This document shows, piece after piece, positions 1 through 18,265 of a stretch of 64,000 bases of DNA; positions within the stretch are counted from its first letter, which is position 1, and each line of letters starts with the position of its first letter. The notes beneath the pieces are model-generated. The model saw only the letters and a program-made list of their open reading frames with translations. It was not told the DNA's origin and did no database searches. The DNA comes from Setaria digitata (Eukaryota; Nematoda; Chromadorea; Rhabditida; Setariidae), in assembly GCA_003640385.1 (NCBI GenBank), contig RCAB01000331.1, forward strand, positions 1 to 64,000, given 5' to 3'. A program made the translations under genes and the position numbers.

Positions 1-825
1 AATAAGAGTAAAATTACAAAATTCGAACAAGATAAGCAAGTGATCACAGAAATCATAGAAATTTTCAATGAGTTCACTTCAACCTTTCGCATATCGATGT
101 ATTTCAAAGATGATCACATATTTCAAAACATTCTGGAAAGAAACCAAAAAAACGACGATGGCCTTGGCAATTGACGTAAAAGGATTTCACAATTTCACAA
201 ACATAAGCGAGAAAAATAGTCGCATATAAATGAACTAACTGGAACTATAAAAATACAAGATCAAGAGAAATCTTTTACGTCAGGGTTACTCATTCTTTCC
301 TTCTTTTCTTCTTCGATACATACGATATTTTTGGTGCTTCCAGCTTGTAACCATGCATTTCACACCAGCCAAGGGGAAATATGTTTGACGATCTGAAATT
401 AAAATTTCTCAAAGATAATTAACGAAAGTTATTAACCAGAGCCGAAAAGTTTTCCGTGATTTTATGCAAATTTTCACGAAACCTTGTTACGACTTTAGCC
501 TGGTTTAAGCTACTGCGATTAAAGCAGTTTCCACCAAAAGAATCTCCACCTCGAAAAGTACCGAAACAGCAGTTTCCGCTTTTCCCGAGACGGCTCAGTA
601 GTCCCGGGCTGCGACGGACGGTGTGCACAAAGAGCAGAGACGCAATCAACGTGAGCTGATGACTTACACTTCCTAGGAATTCCTCGAGTAGCTACTTCCT
701 TAATATTGGGTATCATACATATTATACAGTACTATTTGTAGTGTTCATCACCAGTCAAAATTTTTAGTTGTTCATTTCTCAAAAACTACTCACCAGAGTG
801 TAGTAATAAAATAAAGACTCCTGTT
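1..825. other. Gene-free left edge
   Basis: No gene could be supported here. The stretch lies downstream of the MBT-repeat gene. A short, more GC-rich patch at about 540-680 has open frames on both strands but no family resemblance and no coherent exon set. It could be the control region or first exon of a gene beyond the window. Confidence 0.4.
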
Positions 826-5404
<4,579 letters not shown>

Positions 5405-5848
5405 CGTTCAGATCTGAAAAAGTACCATGCAACAATTGAAGCTTTTGCTTCCCCTACCCATCAAGATAACCGATATTCGATAAGTCTAAATGGTTCAGCA
5501 ATCTACCCAGCAAATAAACTAGCTCATTCTTAAATATGCTTTAGAGATATGGTAGCAACTGCTGTTACACGTTTCTTCAAACTACCCAACAATGCCTGCC
5601 TCCCTGACAAATGCGCAGCACACTTAAGACCAATCACCGATGGTAACCTAACGATTAAGTAAATTACTCCTGCACAGTACACTTCCCCACCTCATCCAAC
5701 CCTCAAGATCACATTCTTAAAATCTCAACTCGTTTTAAGATCATTCTTTATCAACAGATATAAATATATCGGACAATATTCAAATTTGGAAGCTGAAACA
5801 ATCACCCGTCCTATAATTTATCACAAATTTTGCCAAAAGCGATAGATT

Positions 5849-5895
5849 AAAACAGGAAATATTTCTCCACATTGAAAACAGGAAATATTTCTCCA
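5849..5895. repeat. Short tandem duplication, 26-bp period
   Basis: The 21-bp unit AAAACAGGAAATATTTCTCCA occurs at 5849-5869 and again, identical, at 5875-5895, separated by CATTG. This is a simple local duplication in intergenic DNA. Confidence 0.9.
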
Positions 5896-6432
5896 GCCTG
5901 AATGTTGTAAAAACAACTTCATGTTTATTCGGATAGTAATATCTTCATAAATGAAACCAAGAAAATCAATGTGAAATCACTTACAACATCGGCAGATATA
6001 GCACATCTTAAATAATTCAGTTTTAGTTCTTATTTCAGTGAATGGATTTACCAATGCTGCCGTCATTCCAGATATGTCTGCTTCATTATCCATACGATAT
6101 AATTGTCAGTCCTCCTCTCCTGGATCTCTTTCAACTTCGAAAAAAAAAAAGCAAATCGAGGGAAAAAGTTTTCAATAGATGGAGGAGGAACAGAAAGTAC
6201 ACTGTGCATAAATAATTAAAGACAAATGATATATTCAAGTTAATCATACGCAGTTCTAAAGTTACCTAATCTCAAGTTCAATACACATGCAAAAACTCAA
6301 ATAGTTAAAACTGCATTTGCAAAATTCAAATAGTCAATAGGAAGGCATAAAAACACTTGAAATCTTTGTGAAAAATTTCAACACACCGGAATATTTTAAA
6401 TAAAAGTGAATAATATTTATAGAAGTACAGAG

Positions 6433-6482
6433 AAAAAATAAAATCACACAAGGCTGAACGGCCTTGTGTGATTTTATTTTTT
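6433..6482. repeat. Perfect 22-bp inverted repeat (hairpin)
   Basis: Arms at 6433-6454 and 6461-6482 are exact reverse complements, with a 6-nt loop (TGAACG). The core of the arm is TCACACAAGGC. It sits about 190 bp downstream of the ADCK1-type stop codon. It could be a foldback element remnant or a transcribed hairpin; no transposase or flanking target duplication was seen. Confidence 0.9.
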
Positions 6483-6674
6483 ATCTAATTAACAAACTTA
6501 TCTAATTAACATTAAATGTTATGATCTTTTGTGTATTTATAACGATACTTTAATATCTAACTGATAAAATGTTTTTGGCAAGTAAAATCTAACAGTACGA
6601 AATATCTTTTACAGGAATAACAGAAAAATTTCTGTAACAAAAGCATGACGAAGCCATGGATTGCTTTATACGAA

Positions 6675-9600
6675 TTAAGATTCGACAGGTTTTGCATAAA
6701 ATGGATTTGTAAACATCAAGTAATACTCAAAAACTGTTATTTTGAATAATGCAAGGTACATGCGTACATAAATGCAAACTTTTATAAGCAGTGACTTATT
6801 AATTTCAGCAGAGCGCCGATGAACCGAGCGAACACAGCAACGAGCCATCTGAAAATTAATATACAATTTCTCTTGATCCACTTGTCATTTCAGGTATTAA
6901 TAACAATGCTTTGATATCTAGTAAAGCTTGACTAATGGCAAGAAACACGGCCTCTCCAAAGATTACAAATCTTCATGGTAAACAATTACTGTTTACTTTA
7001 CACTGAAATGCTTCCTAGACAATTAGCTGACTTTTGCTGTCATTCTTTGCAACAGAAAAATTAAAAAATAAACAAACAAATGAAACCTGAACAAAAGTGT
7101 CAGCTCTTCCTTGTGTACCCAATCGATATTCTATACTTCTCAACAAATCATTGGTTTTCAAAATTAATAACATTGCGCGTGGCATCCGCTCCAGGACTTG
7201 TGAAATTTCTGGTATCAATGTGGCAGCGTATAATTTTATTTCTCGCTGCTATAATAATCCCAATTATAAAAGTCATCAGTTTTTAACGCAAGAAGTAAAA
7301 AATTAGAAAGGATGTATTACACTGCCCCTATAACTCCTTACATTTTATGACCCCCATAAAATTTCTACATAATTTTCATACAGTATAATTAATAAAACGA
7401 AGCAGCTACAAGCAAATCTTGCCTCCTCAGAGGTAGCGCGCGATTTATCAATTCCTTGACTAATTGCATGCCACGATCTGCTCGTTATCATGCAAGCAAA
7501 AAGACCGTAAAGGTCACCAACACCCATCGACTGCGCACATTCCTGAAAATTATGAAAAAAAAAAAACTTTGAAATGTCATGCAGGAAAAATTCAGAGACA
7601 GCGCAAACTACCATACTAACCTTAACTTCATTTAAATCAGGTTTCAGTAGTGCAAGCCATAACTTCGAATATTTTATCCGGAAATCAGATTCCATTGTCT
7701 GCAGTATACGTATGGAATAAAGTAATGAGCTTGCAGTTTACTTTTGCACAGTTACGAAATAAAAAACTTGGATATCGCAATCAATGGGTCAAAAAAAGAA
7801 ACCAACTGTTCTTTCGAAATTACTTCAAAGAATGCAAATGCCAGATTCACACCAGCAACCACTAAAGGAACCAGTTGATGTAATATTCAAATACCATCAT
7901 TCGACTATCGAAGAAAAAACCTACCAAATAAAGTCCGTGATCCAAAAGAATAATTGAAACATGCCCATCCTTTTCTTTGTTCACCAAAACATTGCCAGGA
8001 TGTGGATCGCAGTGAACATAACCATTAATGAAGATCATTTCACTAAATACTGCACCTAGTTTACGGCAAATCTGTAACGAAATATATTCGCCATGATGAA
8101 TTTCAACTAAATTATTAGCAGTTATCATTTGGAAATTTTTGATTTGATTTGGAAAATGAAAAAAAAAAATTCACGATATGCATGCAGTGTGAATTAGAAA
8201 ATAACTGAACAACAGAACTGCGAGAAAATAAAATGAAAGGAAATCACAACGAATGAACAAAATTAAAAAGAAATAATGAATGTGAACAAAAATAACTGGA
8301 TAATGAAAGTTGTACTAAAATATCGAAGTTATGAAAATCACCAGCCATTGCAATATATCATTTAAGTACTCACATCATAGCGGTTGATACTATTTTTCGT
8401 AAAATAACTGATATCATTTATTTGGGCGCCGTCACAATATTCCATAGTGAGAACACGTTCTGTTGTATACTCTTCATATATCTTCGGAATCTGAAATATA
8501 ATTGTATTGCCTATGTTCAATACCCTTTAAATAAAAACAATACAATATCATCATTATATAATGAGAAGAGTGAGAAACCTTTGAATTTCAACGTGCTACA
8601 ATTCAGCGTAATAAAATGTCTTAAAAGACAGTCAGCTGAGTTCAACTGCCCAGTAATACCTTACGTGTTCATGTGTTTGTAATACATTATAAGTTTAAAA
8701 ATTACCTTAAGATAGTCGAGATGTGAAAACATTTCCCTCAGTTTCTTCGCATTTGCCGCTTCAACCCTAAAATCCAATTCCCTAGGCAAATTTCGTTTCA
8801 TTTCGTCCACTAACCAAAGGAAATGGAAGTCAGGAAAGAGCCTTGATGCCAACCCAGTTAGGGCCTGGAAAGAAAGATACCCTTATTTTTATCTCTTAAA
8901 AAATTTTGGTACCGTACTACTACGAACAACAAAAAGCAGTTACTTCTGTTGTAAAAAGTTTACAGAAAAAAGCACAATTTATTTATTTCCATCTGCACAA
9001 ATTCCTTCACCTTTTATGAATAAAAAGGTCATGCCTCAATCGTCTTAATATCAGCCCAACTTCTAGGCTTTACATGGATATGTTGTACTTTCACAGCAAC
9101 TTCTTCATTATTTTTCCGCAGCACTGCTCGATAAACCTGTGCGAGTGATGCAGAACCTCTTGGGCTAGCATTGAAATCCACAAAAATATCTTCAAGCTGA
9201 AAAATAAAGGTATAATTACATAATACCAATCTTGCCGGATATATCGCTTCAATCAGCCCGATAAGCAATAGCCATAGGTAGCACGTATAATTATCAATAA
9301 TCACATCCGATCAATAATCAATAATCGGATGTGATTACTAAGCAGTAAAGGTGTAAAATTAAAATTAGTCATGTCATTACTCCAAAACGGTTGCCGAGGT
9401 GAGACACATGATTATCAGTATTCAAATCATACTCATAATATTCAGATCTTCCTATACCTTTGCATTCAGATCTTCCTCTAAAACTTGCCGTACTTCGCCC
9501 AATCTACTTTCAGGTGCTCTTGAATGCAAAACACACAAGGCATCCGTATACTCAACTGGAAGAAGATATTCTAGAGATGCCAAATGCTGTCCAACCTAAA

Positions 9601-10390
9601 AATATAATACATTATAAAATACAAATTTCAAAAAAAAAAAAAAATTCAAAAAAGCACGGGGGATATTTCCGGTGTTTATTTCCCAAAGGAATATTTTGTT
9701 TTTTTGCACTGATAGTTATAAAATATTGCTTGTTACAAATGATATGGTCTAATGCTATTAGACTTTTGTGTATCTAGAATTTATAATGCTCCATACAGTC
9801 AATAATGTTAATAATAACTCTGAAAATGTTACACTACAAATCAATGTCTTAGTGCTTACTTTTATATAGACACCACCGTTGCTCTTTGCTAACTTGAGCA
9901 GTTTTCTAGCACTTCTACTATGTGCTGCGCTCAATTTCTGATGATATGATACATCCGTTTTTTGACAAGTCCACATGGTCCATTTATAATCGGCTACAAT
10001 ACAAAGTACCTGAAAGGAAACAAAATAAAACTCCCATCATTGGTAAAAGAAAAACAATTAAATCGATTATTATTTCAAAGAAATGAAACTTATCCAAGCA
10101 CATCACTCTTCTGGGAAAATGGATAAAAAACATGAAAACTGTAGCAAAAATCAGACAACTTACTAGTTGATGATTGATGATTAAGTTTTATCAATATTCT
10201 TTCGAAACCCACTAGTTGAGGGAAACAGCACGAAACATACCGTAGCACCGGCTCGGACAACACGAAAGGGTCCAAGTTGGAAGAACTGTTCTCGATCACA
10301 GAGAATCCCGATTACTGATCCACACAGAGCAATCCCGATACCGACACCCAGTTTACGTAAACGACCACTGTCTTTTACCAAAACCGGCAT
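6675..10390 (-). CDS. adck1: ADCK1-type ABC1/UbiB family atypical kinase
   Basis: Eleven exons: 10241-10390, 9860-10009, 9458-9595, 9035-9196, 8706-8864, 8374-8490, 7925-8071, 7621-7698, 7423-7542, 7087-7248 and 6675-6848, all breaking between codons, giving 518 residues, about the family length. UbiB-family hallmarks are present: a hydrophobic N-terminal segment (residues 13-30), the KxGQ motif (KVGQ near 100-103), GSASLAQVYRA in place of the usual glycine loop, VAVKVQ with the ATP-contacting lysine, ELDF, the catalytic HCDPHPGN and the metal-binding LLDHG. The C-terminal LKTNDLLRSIE is typical of ADCK1 rather than of the coenzyme-Q kinases ADCK3/4. ADCK1 is a mitochondrial protein linked to cristae structure and coenzyme Q or lipid homeostasis. 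Introns 4 and 9 start with GC, not GT (donors at 9034-9033 and 7422-7421). The acceptor at 10397-10398 lies 6 nt before the ATG. Confidence 0.93.
9298..9337. repeat. 14-bp inverted repeat within an ADCK1 intron
   Basis: Arms TAATCACATCCGAT (9298-9311) and ATCGGATGTGATTA (9324-9337) are exact reverse complements, with a 12-nt spacer made of the repeated element AATCAATA. It lies inside intron 3 of the ADCK1-type gene. Confidence 0.85.
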
Positions 10391-12027
10391 ATTGCCCTAA
10401 AATCAGGAAGAAAACTTTCCTGTTTCACGTATCTTTTCATCTGTGATAAGATTAATCAATTGCCAAATCCCATGACACACTCTCAGGTGAGAATGAATTG
10501 TGGAGCATGTTCACCTCAGTACCCAATGAAACTCCATCTTTCGAGTACACGGAACAAACAACACACCTTGAACTACCCGAACTTCCAGCTCCTGTAGCAT
10601 GACCTAACTTGTCCGCAGACTCCTGCTAAGCGTAGAGTGCAGTGCAAACATCAATCCCACCGGTGTATTGTGACGGAGGTGAGCGTAGAATGCGTGAAAT
10701 TCGGGATTTCCACGTTTACTCTCTGAAAGGTTAACTTCGAGAGAACTAGGATCAATAGCATACATACGCAACTTTGACCCGAATTCGCTTCGTCGTCAGG
10801 ATACGTTTTTCGGATTAGTCTATCTAGTTCAGCGATGAGAACGGATTTCGACCATCCTTTTTCTTTCTCTCGCTATTCCTCGTATCTGGCGAAGCAGAGT
10901 TACTCTCCAGTTAATGAGACTGATTAAGGAACTGATTAATTAAGTCGGCACCTAGCTTCTGCAACACATGAGGATTCTTCTTTTGAAGCCAGGCCTTGCT
11001 CTATCTTCACTTCAGTCCATAGTCTTGGATTCCTTACTTGTTCTTACCCAGAAGTTTCTTTAACAGTGCTGTGATGATGCTAATTGACTCCGACAATATC
11101 TTCATTTTCACTAATTCCCATAAACATCAATATAAAAAGAGCAAAAAATATGAATAGTTATGAAAGACATGTCCAGAAACTGGACTTGCTAGTCTGTTGT
11201 TCATTTATTTCAGCTAATTAATGGCCTTTTTGAACTAGATCTATCAGCAGTCAGCGATGGTTGTTTGTGTGAGGATAGGGATATCGTGGTAGAAGTCTTA
11301 AAATTCAATATTTCAATCTGATGATTTGAGACAAAGGGTTAAGGAATGAATGAGAGAAGTGATAATATAAAGTGATATCAGGAATAGATGAAGCAGAATC
11401 AGTTACGTAGCATTATCATTGATAAGTCAGTATTAAGTGACAGCATGAAATGACCAGCGGATAATGAAAGTGAAAAACTTACAAAATATAAATTAGCATA
11501 CATTTAGAATCGAGAGAAAGGATTCCGAGAAAAAAAAAAAAGAAACGAAGCTGAACTTCAAAATCGGTGATATCATATTTTCCAGCTTGGAACTGAATCC
11601 TTCCGTCACTACAAATTTTGCTTAGAAATGAAAAAATACATTTTTCAGCTAAACCCAATAGCACTTTGATGCCGAACGAAATGTACCTCAGGAACTGTAA
11701 ATACAATATCAATATAAACAACTTGTTCATTTTTTTCAAAGTTCCTCATTCCATTTTTAAAATTTACGGCAAGCAATTTCCACTTCATGTTAGTCCTGTT
11801 CCTGAAATCACAGAAGAATTCGCTGATATGAAGATGAGAATGGAGCACCAGTTTTCAGTTTCTCCGAATCTTTGTTAATCTATATTCTGAAGATTAAACT
11901 AAACAGTGAAGTGTTTCGTGACTGATAATACGTGACTTGTACTTTAAATAGGGCATTTTTTTTTTCCAACCGAAAATGTCTCTTTATTACTTTACATTTC
12001 TAATGCATTCATTCATTCCAAACACCG
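10391..12027. other. Intergenic region between ADCK1-type and coiled-coil genes
   Basis: No gene could be supported with confidence. The part next to the ADCK1 start (about 10440-10900) is less AT-rich and probably contains its promoter. On the minus strand, about 11560-11850 has two short open segments flanked by splice-like signals, including TGTGATTTCAG before 11810. Their frames do not join into a model and match no known family. Confidence 0.35.
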
Positions 12028-15000
12028 TTAAAATCCATCTATGCAGCGGATGGATTTACAGCGAATCTTCTGCTGTTGTAGCTGCTCATATTGCTCTTCC
12101 ACAATTTTCAGTTTTTCTTCAAACTTCTGAAATTGCAAACTGATCAGTGAATGAGTGCGGAATGTTGGGGCATAGAATCGGAATGACTGATTTCAGAACG
12201 ATACCAAATATTTATCATTAAGAGAGTTGCAGGTTGCTTTCAGTTTACGATTTGCTGAGCGAAAATTCCTGATAACATTATCATTGTATTTTTTTTTCTT
12301 CCAGTCAAACTTCCTATGACTGTCAGCCAGATTTTTTAGGAATGTCTCCATCACAACACTTTTACAATCCAATTCTTCCTCAATTCTTTCAAGATCACAC
12401 TGCTTATAATCAATGTTTGCAATTATATCGCCCATATTTTCAATGCGGCTCACCAAACTATTATCAACTCTCTGAAACTTCCACAGCTTTACTAGTAATC
12501 ATGTAGCGTTATCAAATGCTTTCTCTCTCCATCACTTCATCTGCAAAAGTCAAACTTGAATTGTTCTAGGCTATGATAGGCATGATAAGCTAGTTCGAAT
12601 CAAGTCTTACTTCCATTTCTCATACCTCTTCCGTATTTTCTAAATAGCCTCGTATCTTCCAAATATTCTCAGCCAGTTCAGCCTTTTGTCTCTTCTTGAA
12701 CTCTTTCAGCAATGAGTAAACTTCTGCGCTAAATGTCCTCTTGAAATCCTGAAATAACTACCGTACCACTCAAAGACATTCAGCATCATCAGGCTAATTC
12801 TACCTTACTCATCTACAAATCATCTGTTTCAAAATTTTTCTCCTTTTCAGTTCACTAACTTCCATCCTCGTTATCAACTTACTAGACTGATACAACTAAC
12901 GGAATATTACCGTTAAGGCTGCTATTTTCCGATCCTTACTGGATCCTTCCCGAATTTCACTCACGGATTCCATCTGCTGAAATATTACAGCACAATTTAT
13001 TTCTATTTTTCAAATTGTTTCTTCATCACTGCCTACTCTTTACACTGCAAAGAGTGATTAGCAAACCTCATTATCATTTACGGTTTTGACATCGATAAAA
13101 ACTGGAACTCGTTCAGCTAGAGAACGAAAATGTGGATCATCCTCCAGGATCGTCTTCACGGCTGCCTCGAAACTGTCCAAAGCAAACTGTATGTTACTTC
13201 TACCTATCCAGGCTAGATGCGAACTAGTTGCTTCAGCTTTAAACTTCTTTAGCAGCTTATCAAGCTTCTTCTCTAGCTGATGATGAAAACTGCCTAACTG
13301 AAGTGCTTGAAGTTTCGCATTCACAAGAAATTCATCAGCCTTCTCGAGATGATCATGAAGTTGCACATTATCTTCACACGTCTTTTTGAGCATCAGTTCC
13401 AGCTGTGATTCCATTGACTGACTCGATCGGTACAACACTTCCTTTGCCATTCGGTTCAATTCTACGGAACGGATTATTTCATTCTTTTGCTCATCGAGCA
13501 GTTTGGAAGACTTGCTTCTTATATCCTTAAGTGAGCATCACTTTCGATAGTTTCAACTGATTTGGAAACGAATGAAACTAATTTCATCTAATTTTCTCCC
13601 TCTCTCATTTCATTCTAGTCTCAGTCCTGAAATTGATCAGATCCTCCTAAACATTAACGTCCTTCTTTGTTTCCAGAAACTAACCTGTATTATGGATAAG
13701 AAGTACAAATTCTCCTTCTCCACCTTTTCTGCCACTCCTTCTAAATCACCGATCCTCATATTCGTTTTTAGTAGCTGCAATTCCGACCAGTTACTATTCA
13801 GTTCCTGCTAATGGATTTCTCCGATAAAAGAGTGACTACCTCTTGCTTCAACTTCTCCCTCTCAATGCAGTCTTGTTCCTTTCTGCTTTCGTGATCATCG
13901 ATATGAATGGCCATATCTTCCTGGAGCACCTCAACTTGCTCCTCAAGCTCTTCCTGTAAAATCATCAATTTCCATCTAGAGAGATGCTCCGATCCCAAAA
14001 CTACTGCTTCCTCTTCCCCCACTACTTGCAAATATCAATCAGCATTATCGGTTGATAACTTACACAATAAGTTTGCCACCAATTCTCATCTTTAAATTCC
14101 TGATCTGTTTGAGTGGCGCTTGAACATCTGCTTGCTTTGCTCTGAAAGAATCATCAAGGTTGAACGGGATGAGTGAGGATAAAAAAAAACACTCGTACAT
14201 TGTAACAACAGGTAGCACTTACAGTAGCCCATCTACAGTAACATGCTACATCCATCGTAATTCAAAGAACAACTTTTGCATTCAAATTAATTATTCTTTC
14301 TCATTTATAATCATTTAGTAATATTGATATCGGAAATTTTACCGTCACTAAGCTTTCAGTAACTTCTACATCTGCTTCAAGACATTGTCTGTACTTCGTT
14401 TTTAAATCTCTCATCTGAAAATAATGGGGAAAAAGCTGAAGTTTAACATACTGTGAAGACTCAAATATAAATCAGTGCTGCTGAGAAGAATGAAATTATA
14501 ACCCTCGCAGTAAGAATCTTCAACTCAGACTGTATCACTTTGCAGCCCTGACAGTGATAGTTCTGCGTTTGTTCCTCAACTATCCTTTCTTCGTTTGCTG
14601 AAATTCGAGTTTGTATTAATTAGAAGTTTGTGTTGTAATTAATCGGCTGCAGTAAGAGCTACTAAATTACTTTCTGTTCAGAGAGGACACGAAAACTGAC
14701 TCACAAATTCAATCCGTAATCTCCGAAGGTGACAGGAAGAAGGGAACAAAATATAGAAGCGAAAAGTGTCATTTAATTTTTTGGATTTCTTCAACTTTTT
14801 TCACTTACCTTCACCTTCTGAATGCACAAATTGCGTACTACCATCGATGATCGGAGCCTTTTCCATTTCCGTTTTTGATGAGGAATCATTTCTCATCTTG
14901 CCAGACGAATCTTTCCTTCTATCCGTCGAAAATTCTCCCACATCCTTCAACATTTCATCTTCAGATCTCCCAAACGTCATTCCAATCTATCCATTATTAA

Positions 15001-15939
15001 ATTTTTAACGAAAAGATCTCCTCTTTGTACCAACCAATACCAACAATACTTTTCGACACGAATACAATATGGATAAATAAATCACCTTGGATCAAATAGT
15101 ACTTATCAGTTTGTGATATTTTATTATGAAAAGCTCTGAGGATAAAAATTACAGGTAACTCATTTTCACGAAGTGTTATTTCATCTGAAGCAATCAGATA
15201 ACTGGTCAAGTTGCTGTTCTCACTGATAACCTCGGCATCCCGGAAGTTACGCCTTTTAACAGAGAGGCTTCCATAATCCTGGAAATCTTTCTTTTTTTTT
15301 TTTATGGCATTGAATTATAAATTTACTTCAGTCATAATTTATCATCAATTTCAGGGAATTAAAAGTGGCTTTTTCATTCTGGACGACAAATATTGAAGTC
15401 CAGTCAGGAAAAACTAGTTATTGGCAAATCAGTCAAATAAACTTTCATGCATGAAATAGAATAGGGTAAGAAGCAAAAATATCTTCACTTTCTCGAGACC
15501 ATCTTGCGCCCACAACGAATTGAAATGATTGCATTCAGCGAAGTAGTATAATAAGGATTATTACTCTAGCAAGTACGATGAACTTAGAACCTTTCAGCTT
15601 ATCAGAAAAAAGATAAATTTTGATAACGAGCAGAGAAAATCAGCGATCAATGAAGAGATCAGTGATTTCCAAAATATTTTGCACTCCACCTGTGTATTCT
15701 CGATGTTTAGCGTCACTTCTGATAGCACTGTCCCTGCTATTTGTACATTTTGTCTAAGCATTCTCTGCAAATAATTTATTACTTAAAGTTGCTCGCTCAA
15801 ACTTTACGTATAATTTGATAAAATTTGTTTGTACTGATATCATGAAGTTTGCGCTAATTTCCAATGCTCTTGCCTTCTGTGAGATTGATTCATCTAGCGA
15901 TGATCTCGACACTACCGTGGTATCGTCACTTTGTGGCAT
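12028..15939 (-). CDS. Coiled-coil protein of unknown function, 668 residues
   Basis: Fourteen phase-consistent exons: 15808-15939, 15690-15764, 15153-15278, 14809-14986, 14503-14597, 14343-14414, 14064-14141, 13840-13953, 13685-13807, 13067-13525, 12911-12976, 12626-12748, 12205-12471 and 12028-12126. I do not recognise the family. The N-terminal 150 residues are polar and serine-rich with a CxxC (YHCQGCKV). From about residue 215 it is mostly predicted coiled coil, rich in Glu, Lys, Leu and Gln (EELEEQVEVLQED, LEKKLDKLLKKFK, KFEEKLKIVEEQYEQLQQQK). There is no signal peptide or membrane segment. A cytoskeletal, centrosomal or meiotic structural role would fit but is only a guess from composition. 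The start was chosen because the acceptor at 15952-15953 lies 12 nt before an in-frame ATG with no upstream coding exon. The intron at 13808-13839 is only 32 nt in this model, so that junction deserves caution. Confidence 0.72.
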
Positions 15940-16601
15940 CTCTTTAACTTTCTGAAAAAGCATGCACTAAGTCTAGTCTAGTAGGAAATTTTGAGAACAT
16001 AACTGAAAAGTCAACAATCTACAACAACATGCAATTTCAAATGGTGCCGGGAAGCTAAGGGACTGTTAAATCTGAAAGAGGAAAGCTTCTTATTAGAAAT
16101 TATAATTGTTGCTTCTCTTTCATTTAGGAAAAAGGGCTCACAAACATTGAAAAAACGAGAACGAGAGGAGGGAGTGCTAATCAGACTGATGATAAAATTA
16201 ATTACGGTGAAATGGTTCGATAGATACAGTATTGAAATTCGATTTGAATGAGCAAAATATAGTAATTGATTATGTAATTAACTGACTCATACAGGAAACA
16301 TAATTGCTATATTAATTAGAATCAATTAAAATTTCCTTGTTGCAACTTATGTGCCAAATAATTTCAACAAATATGAAACTGCTGATAAATATTAGCCCAA
16401 TAATTAATAAAACTAGGTGGAATAAGACCACATCAATCAATTACCACACTGTAAAATTAGATGAAATGATATCAATCAGTTACCAAATTTCTACCTAATT
16501 AATGTTGCAAACACAACAAATACAAATAGCTCAATCAAACTTGTACACTACCTCTGAATGATTGAAAATGAAATGAAAGTGTTAGAAACAATGGCGCTTG
16601 C

Positions 16602-16630
16602 TGATAGATACTTGCCAGAAGTATCTATCA
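16602..16630. repeat. 12-bp perfect inverted repeat
   Basis: TGATAGATACTT (16602-16613) and AAGTATCTATCA (16619-16630) pair exactly around a 5-nt loop (GCCAG). It lies in gene-free DNA and has no recognised function. Confidence 0.85.
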
Positions 16631-18265
16631 GAGAGAAGGGAAGATCACTGATAACTGTTAGATTTAAAAAGAAAAAATAAAAAAATAAAGCTGAAGTCCC
16701 AGAGAGAAATTTCTAAATTTCAATTAATTTTAAACGATTTTATTGTTCATTTAAATTTTATTGAATATTAAAATTTAACTATAACAGAGATGTTATTGGA
16801 CACTTGTAGGAAGTTTGACTGTCTGAGTACAAAAATTGAGCTCGTAGAAATTCAATATGAAGCTGCTAGTTAATATTGAGTAAAAAAAAAAGAAGAAGAC
16901 TGAATACTACTGGCAATAAACTTTGGCCGAATAATTTCAGGTTCGTAAATTACCAAGCCAAATACTTAAGTAGATATTTAATAATCTTTTTTAAAGGAAT
17001 TGAAAGTATTTATTCTTTTATTCTGTCAAAAAATGGACATCATCACTAATCTCCACCTCATTCACCAGAAAATAATTTATCTTTTACAAGAACTAAACTG
17101 CTACTATTCTCGTTTGAATTCGAGGTGCTCAAGTTTCTCGAGCTCTCGAGAGTAACTTAAAAAGATTTATGGGAGAACTTCATTTCTAAGTAAATGTCGT
17201 TTTGCTTATTTGTTGAAATGGCAATGTAATGAAATTTTAGAGTTGATCAGAGGAAACCTTTATCATTCATTCATTCTTCAGCAACTGTTTTCTTTTTCCA
17301 ATTCTGGCAACATTCCTACTACCATTATTTGTGCAAATGTCTGAGGTATGATCAGAATCTGATAAAGTAAAATTGATAAATAATATGATCCCAACAAATA
17401 GTACTGTTGAATTTATCCCTTTTATGGTTGTGAAAAACTGCCGTTATCACTGAACGTATCAATTCCGGAAAAATCAAACAAATCAAAAAATCTAACGAAG
17501 TAGTTGACTAAATGAAATAAAAAAAAAAAAAACCAACCAATGGAACGAAGGGGATAGAACAACGAAAGGAAGCATATTGTGAAGGAAATATTTAAGTGAT
17601 CAGAAAACCGGAAACTAAAACTTTACTCTGGAATATTGGCAACACAAGCAATCTATAATTTCAAACTTTACTACTTTTATATCAGATATTCTGACTGTTT
17701 TGTTCTCAAACAGATGGCCAAATCCCCTACTAGGGCCACTTTGATTATATGAAAAATGCTAGTACCAAACATCTATCTATCCATCTCCTCTTATGACAAT
17801 AGTATGAACAGTCCCACTAATCAACAGCTCACAACTTCAAACTGTACTTCATGTACAAAAAGTTGAAAGATGATAGACAATTTGAACATTCAATCTCAAG
17901 AATCTACCCAACCCAAGTTCCTGTCTTTTCTAACAGGAACGCTAGTAACCACTCATACCTAGTGAAAATTTTACTGAACTAAGCAGCAACTGCAACTACT
18001 GTTATCATCGTACCACTACTGAACACTGGTAATCTTCCTACCAGACAACAGTAGCAGTAAATTTCTATGATTAGTTTTAGAAATGCTATGACTCGGTGTA
18101 GGTTGATGAATGAGAAAAACCTGCTTACATCTCGTTGCTACAATTGTAATGTAATTTGATAGGATACAGTTATCATATTACTTGTTAATTAGGAATAGTT
18201 AGTTATTTTCCCTGAATTACCACGAGAACCTTACTGACCGAGAAAGATGAATTCGCCGCAACTTC

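Larger units (their letters stand above)
5405..6674. other. Intergenic region upstream of the MBT gene
   Basis: No coding exon was found. It separates the start of the MBT-repeat gene from the 3' end of the ADCK1-type gene. It holds a short tandem duplication and a perfect hairpin, listed separately. The promoter of the MBT-repeat gene should lie here, but no specific motif was recognised. Confidence 0.5.

Noticed and set aside
12590..12602. GTTCGAATC resembling the T-loop of a tRNA
   Set aside because: No acceptor stem, D-arm or anticodon arm could be paired around it.
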